34,005 nucleotides of DNA from Myxococcales bacterium (GTDB lineage: Bacteria; Myxococcota_A; Polyangia; Polyangiales; Polyangiaceae), in NCBI GenBank assembly GCA_030590865.1, contig JAUVCD010000007.1, forward strand, positions 1 through 34,005, given 5' to 3'. Below, piece after piece: positions 8,472 through 17,322 of the stretch. The notes below the pieces were generated by a model. It worked only from the letters and a program-made list of their open reading frames with translations, ran no database searches and had not been told where the DNA came from. Made by a program: the position numbers and the translations under genes. The first letter of the stretch is position 1, and every line of letters begins with the position of its first letter.

Positions 8472-10622
8472 GTGGACCTATCCTATGACCTGAGAACACG
8501 CACGACGCTGGTCTGCGGAACGTTGGCCCTAGCCATCGCGATCAGCGCTCTGCTCGGCGGAAAGGTGCGGAAGGCCCACGGCCTGTTCGCGGCTTTCGCG
8601 GCCGACATCGGCTTCTGGTACCTGTCCCAATCCCTCTTCGGCCTTTTTCACAGCCACCTGTGGGAACGGCTGCGCCTGGTTCTCGCCATCCTGGCGCCGG
8701 TGTTTGCCGTGAACCTCTTCGAGGCGATGGTTCCGGAGGAGGACAAAGGGCGCCGTGGATCCCGGGTCGGGCGGCTGTCGCTCCTGGTCGCCCTGCCGAT
8801 GCTGGTACTGGCCTTGAGCCCAGCGCTCGAGTTCACCTTGGTCCGGGTGGGGATTTTTCTCTACGCGGTGGCCTCCATTGCCGCCGGTCTGTTCGAGCTG
8901 GGCCAGCGGGGCCGGCACAGTCGGTCTCGGGCGACCCAGCGCCGGGTACGCTTCCTGGTCGTCACCGGGGCGCTCGCCGGCCTCTTTGTCGTCGCCGACT
9001 TCGCGTGGGTGATCGGCTACGAGCCGGCCTACCACCCTCCACCGGTCGGCATCGTGCTGAGCGTGGTCTTCCTGTTCATGCTCGCCCAAGCGCTGCGACA
9101 CCAGCGGCTGCTCGACTTATACGAGATGCTCGGCCGGCTGCTCGTCGCCACGGCAACCGCCTTTCTGATTGCCTTCGTCTTCTACGTGATGGTCACGGTG
9201 GTGGGGCAGTTCAACACCATGTGGCTTAATGCCATTGTGGTCGCCATCGTGGTGCTGGTGCTGTTCAACCCGCTCCGCGACCGAGTCGAGGCGCAAATTC
9301 AGAGGCTCTTCTTTCGAGAGCGCCGCCGGCTCGAGGCGTCCTTGGCCACCGCCCGCCGAAGGCTGGCTCATACCCTGGAGGTGGAGGAGCTGGGCACGGT
9401 CGTCACCGGGGCGCTGGAGCGGTCACGGGCCGTCACCACCGCGACGCTTTTTCTGCTCCACGAAGACGGCACGGTATTCGAGCAACTGGCAGCGCTGGAC
9501 GACAAGGCGCCGGCGCGCATCGAGGTGGCCACCGCCAACGCCATGCTCGAGCAACTGAAGCATGGCGCCGTGGTGCTCGAGCAACTGGCGCACAATGCCC
9601 GACAAGGACGGCCTCAGCCAGACGGTCAGGTTCCGGCCGAGGCGGTGCTAGCTGCCGCCGAGGTGCTCGGACCGCTGCGAGATAGCGCCGTGGTGATGGC
9701 GATCCGCACCGAGCAAGGCGCGCTGGTCGGCCTGTTGGTGGTGGCGGACGAACGCATCGGCGATGCCTTCAGTCCCGAAGATGTCGCCTTGCTCGAGACC
9801 CTGGCCGCCCAGATCGGTGTGGTCGTCGAGAACTCGAGACTCTACGCGAGGATGAAGGAGCGCGATCGGCTGGCGGTGCTCGGCCAGCTGGCCGCCGGTC
9901 TAGCCCACGAGATCCGCAATCCCCTCGGTGCAATCAAGGGCGCGGCCCAGCTGCTCGCCGAGCCGGCCCCTGATGGCAAAGAGCCGGACGCGGCCTCCGC
10001 AGAGTTCTTGGGCATCATCCTCGAGGAGGTGGACCGACTGGACGGGGTGGTCGGTTCGGTGCTCGACCTGGCACGAGACAACCGAGATGTGGCGGCACCC
10101 ATCGACGTTAACGGTGTGATCCGCCGAACGCTGCAAGTCCTGTCTCCCGAGTGGGCGGATGGCAAGGTAGCCATTGAGACCCAGCTAGACGAAACCTTGC
10201 CGCGGGCCGCCATCGCGCCCGAGCAGTTGCGGCAAGTCATCATGAATCTGCTGCGCAATGCCGTGCAGGCGGTCCGCTCGACGGGCACGGTCCAGGTGGT
10301 GTCCTGCCCGCAGCAACGAGGGCAGGGAGCCTTCGTCGCCATCAGTGTCAGCGATGAGGGCCCTGGGATCTCGCGAGGTGCTCTGAAGAAGATCTTCTTG
10401 CCCTTCTTTACGACCAAAGACGACGGGACCGGTCTCGGCTTGGCGATCTGCCAGCGAATCGTCCAGGACGCCGGTGGCCGAATCGAGGTGCGGTCCCGAG
10501 AAGGGGAGGGGGCGACCTTCGACGTCCTGCTGCCTGTGGCCATGGAGGCCCTGGGTACTCCGACCCCTGGTCCCGCCGAGCGCCACGAGTCCGCAGGAGC
10601 TTTGGCCGAGTCAAAAAAATAG
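8472..10622 (+). CDS. Membrane sensor histidine kinase with GAF domain
   Basis: This 716-residue kinase has about nine hydrophobic segments in the first ~275 residues, then a short coiled region, a GAF-like domain (about 305-460), HisKA with the phosphoacceptor LAHEIRNPLGAIKG (His479), and HATPase_c with N-box NLLRNAVQAV (about 592-601), DEGPGIS, PFFTTKDDGTGLGLAI and GGRIEV. All catalytic motifs are intact. The multi-TM input suggests sensing within or at the membrane; the GAF domain adds a cytoplasmic input. No response regulator is adjacent, and the nearby sigma-54 activator lacks a receiver domain, so the partner is unknown. The GTG start at 8472 has only a weak AGG upstream. It follows the lipoprotein by 70 nt without a terminator, so co-transcription is possible. 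Confidence 0.93.
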   Translation: MDLSYDLRTRTTLVCGTLALAIAISALLGGKVRKAHGLFAAFAADIGFWYLSQSLFGLFHSHLWERLRLVLAILAPVFAVNLFEAMVPEEDKGRRGSRVGRLSLLVALPMLVLALSPALEFTLVRVGIFLYAVASIAAGLFELGQRGRHSRSRATQRRVRFLVVTGALAGLFVVADFAWVIGYEPAYHPPPVGIVLSVVFLFMLAQALRHQRLLDLYEMLGRLLVATATAFLIAFVFYVMVTVVGQFNTMWLNAIVVAIVVLVLFNPLRDRVEAQIQRLFFRERRRLEASLATARRRLAHTLEVEELGTVVTGALERSRAVTTATLFLLHEDGTVFEQLAALDDKAPARIEVATANAMLEQLKHGAVVLEQLAHNARQGRPQPDGQVPAEAVLAAAEVLGPLRDSAVVMAIRTEQGALVGLLVVADERIGDAFSPEDVALLETLAAQIGVVVENSRLYARMKERDRLAVLGQLAAGLAHEIRNPLGAIKGAAQLLAEPAPDGKEPDAASAEFLGIILEEVDRLDGVVGSVLDLARDNRDVAAPIDVNGVIRRTLQVLSPEWADGKVAIETQLDETLPRAAIAPEQLRQVIMNLLRNAVQAVRSTGTVQVVSCPQQRGQGAFVAISVSDEGPGISRGALKKIFLPFFTTKDDGTGLGLAICQRIVQDAGGRIEVRSREGEGATFDVLLPVAMEALGTPTPGPAERHESAGALAESKK

Positions 10623-10673
10623 TTAGGGCCGGGTAGGCTCCGCCAGCACTGAACGGGACGCCCTGGCTGGCGC

Positions 10674-10701
10674 TTGACGCGGCCCTGCAGCCAGCTACCC
10701 T
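10674..10701 (+). promoter_or_regulatory. Possible promoter of the FHA gene
   Basis: TTGACG (10674-10679) and TACCCT (10696-10701) are separated by 16 nt. Initiation would fall just before the ATG at 10711, which has no ribosome site, so the message may be almost leaderless. Confidence 0.4.
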
Positions 10702-10710
10702 GTGGCGGCT

Positions 10711-11643
10711 ATGGCTGCTGGCGGTGCCGCGGACAAGCTCCGGTTCTCGCTCAGGCTCCTGTCGGGGCAGAACCGAGGGAGCGAATGCGTGTTCGACAAC
10801 TCGATGGAAATCGTCGTCGGCCGGGCTAATGCTGCCGATCTGATACTCGTCGAGGGCATGGTGTCCCGGCGCCACGCTCGCTTCGCGATGCAATCAGGCC
10901 AGCTGTGCGTCAACGACTTGGGCTCCACCAACGGCACCTTCGTCAACGGCGAAAAGGTCCGGGGTGAGCACGCCCTCGACGAAGGCGACCGAGTGCTCAT
11001 CGGAACCAGCATTCTCAAAGTCGTCCGCTCGCGATCGCCCAAAGGCACCCGGCCTCCCCCGCCGGATCCCGCCCAGATCTCAGACGACCAGACCTCGAGC
11101 CGTCACCGGGCCACCGGAGATCTGCAAGACGTCAGTGTGCCCGAGTTGCTCGAGACCTTCAGCTCCAACAAACGCGATGCGGTGCTCGAGGTGTCCAGTC
11201 CGGCGGGCGAAGGGGTCATCACCATCGCGGGTGGCAAGGTCGAAGATTGTGTGGTCGACCGATTGCCTGACGCACCGCCGAAGAAGGCGCTGCTGCGCAC
11301 CTTGGGGTTCAGCAAGGGGACCTATGCGGTGCGTCGCTACCGCAAGCCGACCTCTCGGCGGCTCGACGAGCCGGTCCTGGAGCTGCTCGTTGATGGTCTG
11401 TTCAAGCTCGATGAGCTCGAGGTGTTGCGGCAGAAGCTACCCCAGAAGGGCAAACCGCTGGTACTGGCCAAGCCACTGGTCTCGAGTCTCAGCGCTCTGG
11501 ACGAGGCAGATCTGGACACGCTGCAGCTCGCCTACAATCTCGGGGACGTGGACGAGGTCCTCGACAAGTCACCGGAAACGGATGCCGAGGCCGCTGAGCG
11601 GTTGCTCGCCCTGCTGGACGGCGGTTATCTCCGCCGTCGGTGA
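10711..11643 (+). CDS. FHA domain plus DUF4388 (PATAN-like) protein
   Basis: This 310-residue protein has an N-terminal forkhead-associated domain (residues about 10-105) with the expected GR (37-38), SRRHARF (52-58) and DLGSTNGTFVNG (69-80). FHA domains bind phosphothreonine peptides, so a Hanks-type kinase is the likely upstream partner. After a Pro-rich linker, residues about 130-225 resemble DUF4388/PATAN: GDLQDVSVPELLETF, then VLEVSSPAGEGVITIAGGKV. That combination is frequent in myxobacterial signalling proteins. The C-terminal ~80 residues are helical. The start may also be GTG at 10702, three codons upstream. Two Ser/Thr kinases occur later in the window, but any link is speculative. 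Confidence 0.87.
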   Translation: MAAGGAADKLRFSLRLLSGQNRGSECVFDNSMEIVVGRANAADLILVEGMVSRRHARFAMQSGQLCVNDLGSTNGTFVNGEKVRGEHALDEGDRVLIGTSILKVVRSRSPKGTRPPPPDPAQISDDQTSSRHRATGDLQDVSVPELLETFSSNKRDAVLEVSSPAGEGVITIAGGKVEDCVVDRLPDAPPKKALLRTLGFSKGTYAVRRYRKPTSRRLDEPVLELLVDGLFKLDELEVLRQKLPQKGKPLVLAKPLVSSLSALDEADLDTLQLAYNLGDVDEVLDKSPETDAEAAERLLALLDGGYLRRR

Positions 11644-12036
11644 GTGCCGGCCGGGGCCTGGTCGCGCGCCTGTTTATGCCTCTCGACGGAGGCCTAGGGT
11701 CGCGTTCTGGCAGGGTTTGTTGTAGGACTGGTGCCGCCTTTGCGGCTTGCAGGCTCGAACCCGCCTGGGCTTACTTCAGCCGACCCGCCATCCGTTAACA
11801 CCGTAGGGGTAAGTAAACTGACGGCAGGTCTTTTCGGTGGCGCCGCCACCAGCAAAACCAATTGGAATTGTTTAGCTTTGCGACCTGGCCCCATTTGTGC
11901 AACGCAGAGCTGCGGCAACCTTGGTCTGTAGCGGGATGCCACCGGTTCGCCCAACCGTCCAGTCGATCTGCGAGACGGGACGGTCAACGGGATGTCGAAG
12001 AGTGATCACCAATCAGCTGTGCAAGGAGAACCACGC
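11644..12036 (+). other. Non-coding leader region of the metzincin gene
   Basis: These 393 nt contain no credible gene. Several local structures are visible: a perfect 7-bp stem GGTGGCG/CGCCACC around a single C (11836-11850), a CCAATTGG palindrome shortly after, and a hairpin ACCGTCC (11954-11960) / GGACGGT (11978-11984) that ends 52 nt before the metzincin ATG. The part 11790-11900 is AT-richer than its surroundings. A -24/-12-like site lies at 11729-11744. If transcription starts there, the mRNA leader is about 280 nt, long enough to be regulatory. No known riboswitch class could be assigned. Confidence 0.5.
11729..11744 (+). promoter_or_regulatory. Candidate sigma-54 (-24/-12) promoter
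   Basis: TGGTGCCGCCTTTGCG keeps the GG and GC dinucleotides with exactly 10 nt between them and the TTGC of the -12 box. The -24 box has TGGTGC in place of TGGCAC. It is a reasonable but not close match and is unproven. Confidence 0.3.
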
Positions 12037-15000
12037 ATGAATTGGAGTTGGACACGGGGGATACTAGCTGTCGGTGCCATTGCCGTTGCCACGAGTGGCG
12101 GTCTCGGCTGCGCCGAGGAGCGCGCGCCGATCAATCGAGTTCAGCCCAACGCCCTCGCCAAGGCGTTCTTCGTGGGCGAGAGCTTGAGCGACGATGCGGA
12201 CAACCCGTCGTTCTACGCCAACGGCACGATCCTCGAGACCGGCTATGGTGCGCCGTCGAGCGGCCTGTTCACCGGCTTCTACTCCAACGATCTGTCCATC
12301 ATCCGGTGGCAGATCACCGAGGACTTGCTGCTCGGTCGATTGGCCTATGAGCGCCTCGATGACTCGGACGGCAAAGGTGCCGGCTCGGAGACCAACGATG
12401 GTCAGGTCATCTATGCCTTCCCGGTCATCAAGCACTTCGACATTCGGCGGGGCTACAACCCGTCCACCGGCGAAGAGCTGAACGTGGTCGAGGAGAATGC
12501 CAGTGATCGCCCCTGGTACGAGCGGAGCTACTTCCGGGTCGACTGGTCGCAGAACCTCCAGTCCGACGCCTACGATTTCGACACTCTCGCGATGTACGGC
12601 TTGTTCTACGACATCCAGTACCAGCCGCTCGCTTACTACGTGAACGACCCCACCCATCCCCATGCGCCCAACTTCGACGTGGCGGATGGCTACTTCGATG
12701 TCACCACCAAGACTTGGGTGACCCCGGGCCTTGTGGACCTCTCCCATCTGGGCTGGGGCATCGACTCACTGCCTGCCTGCTGGCTCGACGCTGATTTCGC
12801 AGGCGGCACCTCCCCGTCAGGTAACTGCAATCCCCACGAGCTCACCGTCCGGCACTCGTTCTACAAGAAGGTGGACACGGACTTCGAGCCCGAGGAGATG
12901 GACGGCTACAAGTTCCAGGCCGCCGGCTCGTTCGTGAAGGAACGCTACGGTTACGACCGCGAGTACCGCATGAGCGACCACAAGTGGCATCGCTTCTTGC
13001 AGCGCTACAACATCTGGCAACGCAGCTTCTACTACACCGATGCAGACAAGATGACCGGTGCGGTGCGGTGCTACACCCCGGAGACCACCCCGGCAGGCGC
13101 CGACCCGGAACGGGACGACGACAACAACGGCACCCACGACGAGTGCGAGTCGGTGGGCTGGGGCTCACGGTGCAACATTTTCAAACAGAAGTGCACGCTG
13201 CCTTACGCTCAGCGGGAAGTGCGGCCGATCGTCAACTATTACACCAAGAACAGCGATCAGCGGTTCTACACGTCGTCGCAGCGCGCCGTCCGCCAATGGG
13301 ATCTAGCGATCCGCCAAGCGGTCATGGCGACCCGCAACGCCGAGTGCTGGCGGGTTCTCAACTCGCCTGACTGCGATTGGACGCAACCGGCCATCAAGGG
13401 CCAGATGACCATGTTGGGCGACGCCCTGGACATCATGCAAGAGGTTGAGATCTGCCTCAACGCGGCAGGATCCTGGGACCCCACCGACTGCGACGCTGTG
13501 GCTCGCAACGAGATTCTCGAGCGCGGCTATGTCGACGGCGGCGAGGACGCCAACTCGCTCTACACCCTGGCGATGATGGATATGACCAACATCTTGTGCC
13601 ATAGCCCCATCGAAGCTGCCGACCACCCGCTCTGCGCTCCTGGCCGGGCACGGTTGCCCTCCAACATCACGGCGAAAGAATGCCACGTGGCATGGGGTGA
13701 AGGCGGCGACAAGGCCCGTCGAGCCACCTGCAACCAGGCCTATGCCGTCCGTATCGGTGATGTGCGCCACCACCTGGTCAACATCATCGAGGAGCCTGAG
13801 TCGTTCTCCCCTTGGGGCTTCGGGCCCACCTACGCTGACCCACTGACCGGTGAGGCAATCAGCGCGAGCATCAACGTGTGGTCCTGGCCTACCGACTACA
13901 TCGCTCAGGCTACCGTCGACATCGCCCGTTTCGTGGCCGGCGAGCTGAGCGTCGAGGACGTCACCGATGGCGTCTACGTCAAGGACTGGGTCAAGGCTGC
14001 CGAGCTAGCCAGTGGCACCGGAGCGGTGCCGCCGATGACTCGTGCCGAGCACGACCAGCGTTTGGGCAACATGATGCGCGCCATGACCCGTGATCTGGCC
14101 ACCGGCGAGAACGCCTATATGGGAGATGATTTTGACACTGGCCCACCTGAGGCGGCTGCCCTGATGGCCAAGGTCCAGAAACTCGCCGAGCAAGGCGAGA
14201 TCCCAGAGAAGATCATCGCCAAGTTCGAGAGCATCAAGAGGCTGGAAAACGTTCGTGCTTCGGTGAATGCACCGTCGCTGATGGCGGGCAAGTACCTGGC
14301 CCGTATGAAGCGAGGCCGGGACACGGAGACCGAGGCAGACCTCACCACCCAGGGGATGCTGGAGTTTGCCGGCGTCGACAAGTTCCCGATGGAGGCGGCC
14401 GCCGCCATGGCCTCGCCTTTGCGCGGCATGTCGAACCCGACCATGCAGCGCCAGCTCCGCCACGTCCGCGAGGTCGCCATGGCCGAGCGGGGTGCCTGCA
14501 TGCTCGATCCCGACGACTTCGCCCCGTCACCGACGGCGATGATCGGCTTGTCCAAACAGCTTCAGCAGAAGTTCGGCAACTTCGACGCCAGCCAGTCGCT
14601 GACCGAGCAGCTGGCTCGGGCCGAGCGGATGAAGAACTACATGGTGGACCGGATGCACTACGGCGTCATCGTCCACGAGATGGGGCACACCTTTGGCCTG
14701 CGCCACAACTTCGTCAGCTCGGCGATGGCCATCAATTACCGGCCTCAGTACTGGCAGCTACGTACCGAGAACGGTGCGACCACGGCGGTCTGCCAGGATC
14801 TGACCGAGTCGGATGATGAAGCCAAGAACTGTGTTGGCCCGCGGTACTTCGACCAGATCACCAAGAACGAAGAAGACAACATGATCTGGATGTGGAGCCA
14901 GTCTTCGCTGATGGACTATGCTGGCGACTACTCGCAGGACCTGCTGGGCCTGGGTGCCTGGGACTACCTGGCGGCCCGGATGTTCTACGGTGGGACTACG

Positions 15001-16992
15001 ACGGTCTTTGCGGACCCGGCCTTCAACGAAGGTACGCCGCTGTCAGGGGCTATCACCGAGACCATCCTGGACAACTTCGGCGGTATTCTGGGCTATCGCT
15101 ATCAGAAGGCGCCGAGTGTCTTCCCGGAGAGCAACGGCATCCACTACAGCGAGCTGAACACTGCTTACGGCCTGATCAACAACTGCCAGACCGTCGATCC
15201 CAACGTGTTCAAGCCTTCGGACTGGGACACCGAGCAATGGGGCGAGTGGAACCCGCTGCTGGACGGCTTGCTGGTCCAGGTCAACGGCGAGTACTCGCGC
15301 TGCTTCCAGCCGCGAGTGGCCTATTCGAGATGGGAAGATCTGCGGCGAGCGAACCTGAGCAACTATCGCGAGCCACCAGCCATCGACCCCTGGAATCGTA
15401 CCCGCGTTCCTTATGGCTTCGGCACCGACAATTGGGCGGATCTAGGCAACCTGAGCGTCTATCGCCACGACATGGGCGCCGATCCTTACGAGCTGTTCCA
15501 CTTCTTCATCACCGAGCAGGAGCTCCGTCACATTTTCGACAACTACCGTCGCGGACGGCAGGGCTTCAGCGTACGTGGCGCCGCGAACCGCATCCTGAGT
15601 CGGTACAACGAGAAGATGCGGGACGCAGCCAAGGGCATGGGCCTCATCAAGAACGACACGCTCAACCCGGCTCTGATGGATCTGGGCGACTCGATCCCGG
15701 CGTCCCTGTTCCCCTCCATGGTCGGGTACTGGAACGTGAGCCCCTTGATGCTTGCCTCTGGCATGGCCTTCGACCACATCTCCCGCCAGCTGCAGCGTCC
15801 CAACGCCGGACCGCACGTCGATCCGCGCATTGGCCTGCCCCCGGGGATCCCGTCGTCAGCCGTTCCTGCGGCCGAGCTAGTACCGCTCCGGTTCGACGAC
15901 TTCGGCACCCCAGCAGTGATCGTTCCTGATGGCGCCCAGGGCTTCTGGGACACCGTCGGCGTCGGTGGCAAGCCGGTGAACAACGCTCTGGCTAGCGACA
16001 AGGGTGAGTTCGACTCGCAATACACGATTAACGCCGGGTCCTATTACGACAAGATCTACACCGCGATGTTGCTCACCGAGTCGGTGGATAACTTCATCAG
16101 CGACTCGATCGAGGACTTCACCGATCCCCGCTATCGTTCGGTCTCGCTGGCTGATTTGGTGCCCGACGGCTATCGCCGCTGGTTGGCGAACAACCTGACC
16201 GGTGACGACTGGATCAAGGGGGCGCGGGTGGCCACGACCCCTGCGGGCAACGTGCAGGTCGACTCGGAGAAGTACCCGTCCCAGCCCATCGGCTGGACGA
16301 GTTGGTGGCCCGACACGCCGGAGATCTGCTTCGCCAACACCGGCACCGCCGTGTGCACCGGCTGGGACATCGACGGCGTGCCGTTCAAGGCGAACACGCC
16401 AGCGAACACCCGTCCGATCGATCCCCAGGTCAGCTGGGAGCAGCACAAGTTCCTCATCGCCGACACTCTCATCTATCTGCCTGAGAACCAGAAGACGCTC
16501 TGGCTCGACATGATGGGCGTCTGGGCTATCGGCGACGACACCGATCCGGGCTTCGTGAATCGGATCGAGCTGCACCCACCTCACGGCGACACCTACGTGG
16601 CTCGCACCTACGGGACCGAGGAGATTTGCTTCGAAGAGTGCCGGACGGTTCAGCGCGGCATCGCTGCTCGTATGCTCGAGTACGCCAACGAGCTGCTTGC
16701 CCTGGCCTACGAAGTCACCCCGGTGACTTTGAACGGCACCACTTGGTACGAGCCCGTGCTCGACGTCAATGGCCAGCCCCAGGTGAAGTTCGATCCGACC
16801 CTGGTGTGGCTCGACGGCTTCTACTTCACGGACCCGCCGGCGGACTGCAACGACACGGACAACTCGGGTTGCAAGTGCGAGCACAATGCGGCTTGCATGA
16901 AGCTCGGCTCCTATCTGTCGGTGCCTGACTTCATGCGTCAGGCCATGCGGGACTTCGGCATGGCAGATCCATCGATGAAGGGCATCTACTAG
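12037..16992 (+). CDS. Giant metzincin-type zinc metalloprotease lipoprotein
   Basis: This 1651-residue secreted protein carries the metzincin zinc motif HEMGHTFGLRH (residues 880-890; three His ligands and catalytic Glu) and a Met-turn, SSLMDY (Met959), 79 residues later. The start at ATG 12037 follows AAGGAG (12023-12028) at 8 nt and leads straight into a signal sequence (residues about 5-24) ending in GGLGC, so Cys25 is a probable lipid anchor; the -3 residue is Gly, which makes the lipobox weak. An in-frame ATG at 11992 would add 15 polar residues before it. The N-terminal ~600 residues hold many aromatic and paired Cys segments and may be a prodomain or substrate-binding part. The C-terminus is Cys-rich (CNDTDNSGCKCEHNAAC). 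It should act at the cell surface or outside the cell. Substrate is unknown. A strong terminator follows. Confidence 0.88.
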   Translation: MNWSWTRGILAVGAIAVATSGGLGCAEERAPINRVQPNALAKAFFVGESLSDDADNPSFYANGTILETGYGAPSSGLFTGFYSNDLSIIRWQITEDLLLGRLAYERLDDSDGKGAGSETNDGQVIYAFPVIKHFDIRRGYNPSTGEELNVVEENASDRPWYERSYFRVDWSQNLQSDAYDFDTLAMYGLFYDIQYQPLAYYVNDPTHPHAPNFDVADGYFDVTTKTWVTPGLVDLSHLGWGIDSLPACWLDADFAGGTSPSGNCNPHELTVRHSFYKKVDTDFEPEEMDGYKFQAAGSFVKERYGYDREYRMSDHKWHRFLQRYNIWQRSFYYTDADKMTGAVRCYTPETTPAGADPERDDDNNGTHDECESVGWGSRCNIFKQKCTLPYAQREVRPIVNYYTKNSDQRFYTSSQRAVRQWDLAIRQAVMATRNAECWRVLNSPDCDWTQPAIKGQMTMLGDALDIMQEVEICLNAAGSWDPTDCDAVARNEILERGYVDGGEDANSLYTLAMMDMTNILCHSPIEAADHPLCAPGRARLPSNITAKECHVAWGEGGDKARRATCNQAYAVRIGDVRHHLVNIIEEPESFSPWGFGPTYADPLTGEAISASINVWSWPTDYIAQATVDIARFVAGELSVEDVTDGVYVKDWVKAAELASGTGAVPPMTRAEHDQRLGNMMRAMTRDLATGENAYMGDDFDTGPPEAAALMAKVQKLAEQGEIPEKIIAKFESIKRLENVRASVNAPSLMAGKYLARMKRGRDTETEADLTTQGMLEFAGVDKFPMEAAAAMASPLRGMSNPTMQRQLRHVREVAMAERGACMLDPDDFAPSPTAMIGLSKQLQQKFGNFDASQSLTEQLARAERMKNYMVDRMHYGVIVHEMGHTFGLRHNFVSSAMAINYRPQYWQLRTENGATTAVCQDLTESDDEAKNCVGPRYFDQITKNEEDNMIWMWSQSSLMDYAGDYSQDLLGLGAWDYLAARMFYGGTTTVFADPAFNEGTPLSGAITETILDNFGGILGYRYQKAPSVFPESNGIHYSELNTAYGLINNCQTVDPNVFKPSDWDTEQWGEWNPLLDGLLVQVNGEYSRCFQPRVAYSRWEDLRRANLSNYREPPAIDPWNRTRVPYGFGTDNWADLGNLSVYRHDMGADPYELFHFFITEQELRHIFDNYRRGRQGFSVRGAANRILSRYNEKMRDAAKGMGLIKNDTLNPALMDLGDSIPASLFPSMVGYWNVSPLMLASGMAFDHISRQLQRPNAGPHVDPRIGLPPGIPSSAVPAAELVPLRFDDFGTPAVIVPDGAQGFWDTVGVGGKPVNNALASDKGEFDSQYTINAGSYYDKIYTAMLLTESVDNFISDSIEDFTDPRYRSVSLADLVPDGYRRWLANNLTGDDWIKGARVATTPAGNVQVDSEKYPSQPIGWTSWWPDTPEICFANTGTAVCTGWDIDGVPFKANTPANTRPIDPQVSWEQHKFLIADTLIYLPENQKTLWLDMMGVWAIGDDTDPGFVNRIELHPPHGDTYVARTYGTEEICFEECRTVQRGIAARMLEYANELLALAYEVTPVTLNGTTWYEPVLDVNGQPQVKFDPTLVWLDGFYFTDPPADCNDTDNSGCKCEHNAACMKLGSYLSVPDFMRQAMRDFGMADPSMKGIY

Positions 16993-17014
16993 CCTTCAGC
17001 GACGGAACGAGGTG

Positions 17015-17056
17015 GCGACCCTGGCAGCTTCAGCTGCTGGGGTCGCTGTCATTTTG
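17015..17056 (+). terminator. Strong terminator of the metzincin gene
   Basis: A 14-bp stem with two G-U pairs (GCGACCCTGGCAGC, 17015-17028, against GCTGCTGGGGTCGC, 17033-17046) with loop TTCA is followed by a T-rich run including TTTT. It starts 22 nt after the stop. Confidence 0.88.
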
Positions 17057-17156
17057 TAGCCCCCTCGTCACGGGCCGCCAACTCGTACGCCGCCCGAAAC
17101 TAGCTAGTTGGCGGCTTGAAACCCCTGTTTCTTCGCGAAGCGGTTTTTGGGTGGGT

Positions 17157-17189
17157 CCCCGTCGCCGACGGCGATGGGGCGGGGTTTTT
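17157..17189 (+). terminator. Second terminator-like hairpin
   Basis: CCCCGTCGCC (17157-17166) pairs with GGCGATGGGG (17170-17179; one G-U pair) around loop GAC. It is followed by CGGGG and TTTTT (17185-17189). No gene immediately upstream needs it. Confidence 0.7.
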
Positions 17190-17242
17190 GAGCTGCATAT
17201 TTGTGAAGGCCCCGAGAAAGAAACGCTAGTCGGCCAACAGGG

Positions 17243-17313
17243 GGGCGCTAGCGTAGGTCTCGCGCGCCCTTCGTCCCCGCCAGGGGGCGCGCGAGACCGC
17301 AGCGCCCTTTTTT
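17243..17313 (+). terminator. Third, very strong terminator hairpin
   Basis: An outer stem GGGCGCT (17243-17249) / AGCGCCC (17301-17307) encloses a perfect 14-bp stem GGTCTCGCGCGCCC (17256-17269) / GGGCGCGCGAGACC (17285-17298). Six T residues follow (17308-17313). The T-run is on the plus strand, so it does not look like the terminator of the minus-strand SUKH gene. Confidence 0.8.
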
Positions 17314-17322
17314 GGCCGGAAA

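Larger units (their letters stand above)
17057..17322 (+). other. Structured non-coding interval, possible small RNA locus
   Basis: No coding frame is credible here. The interval holds an inverted repeat CCGCCAACT (17075-17083) / AGTTGGCGG (17106-17114), a CTTCGCGAAG palindrome near 17131-17140, two further terminator-like hairpins on the plus strand, and a possible long-range pairing of GAAACCCC (17118-17125) with GGGGTTTTT (17181-17189). Because the metzincin transcript should already end at ~17056, the later terminators suggest either one or two short transcripts or an accumulation of terminator-bearing repeats. Confidence 0.5.

Noticed and set aside
11899-11945. Resemblance of ACGCAGAGC...AGCGGGATGCCACCGG to the 3' half of a c-di-GMP-I riboswitch
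   Set aside because: The 5' half with its GAAA tetraloop helix is not present at the required distance, so the class could not be assigned.
11694-11987. Minus-strand open frame with a GGTTCGA T-loop-like sequence, considered as tRNA or tmRNA remnant
   Set aside because: The T-stem does not pair in the correct register, no acceptor stem or anticodon arm could be built, and no coding homology was seen.
15877-16884. 335-codon minus-strand open frame within the metzincin gene
   Set aside because: The plus-strand protein is continuous across it; no ribosome site or motif supports the antisense frame.
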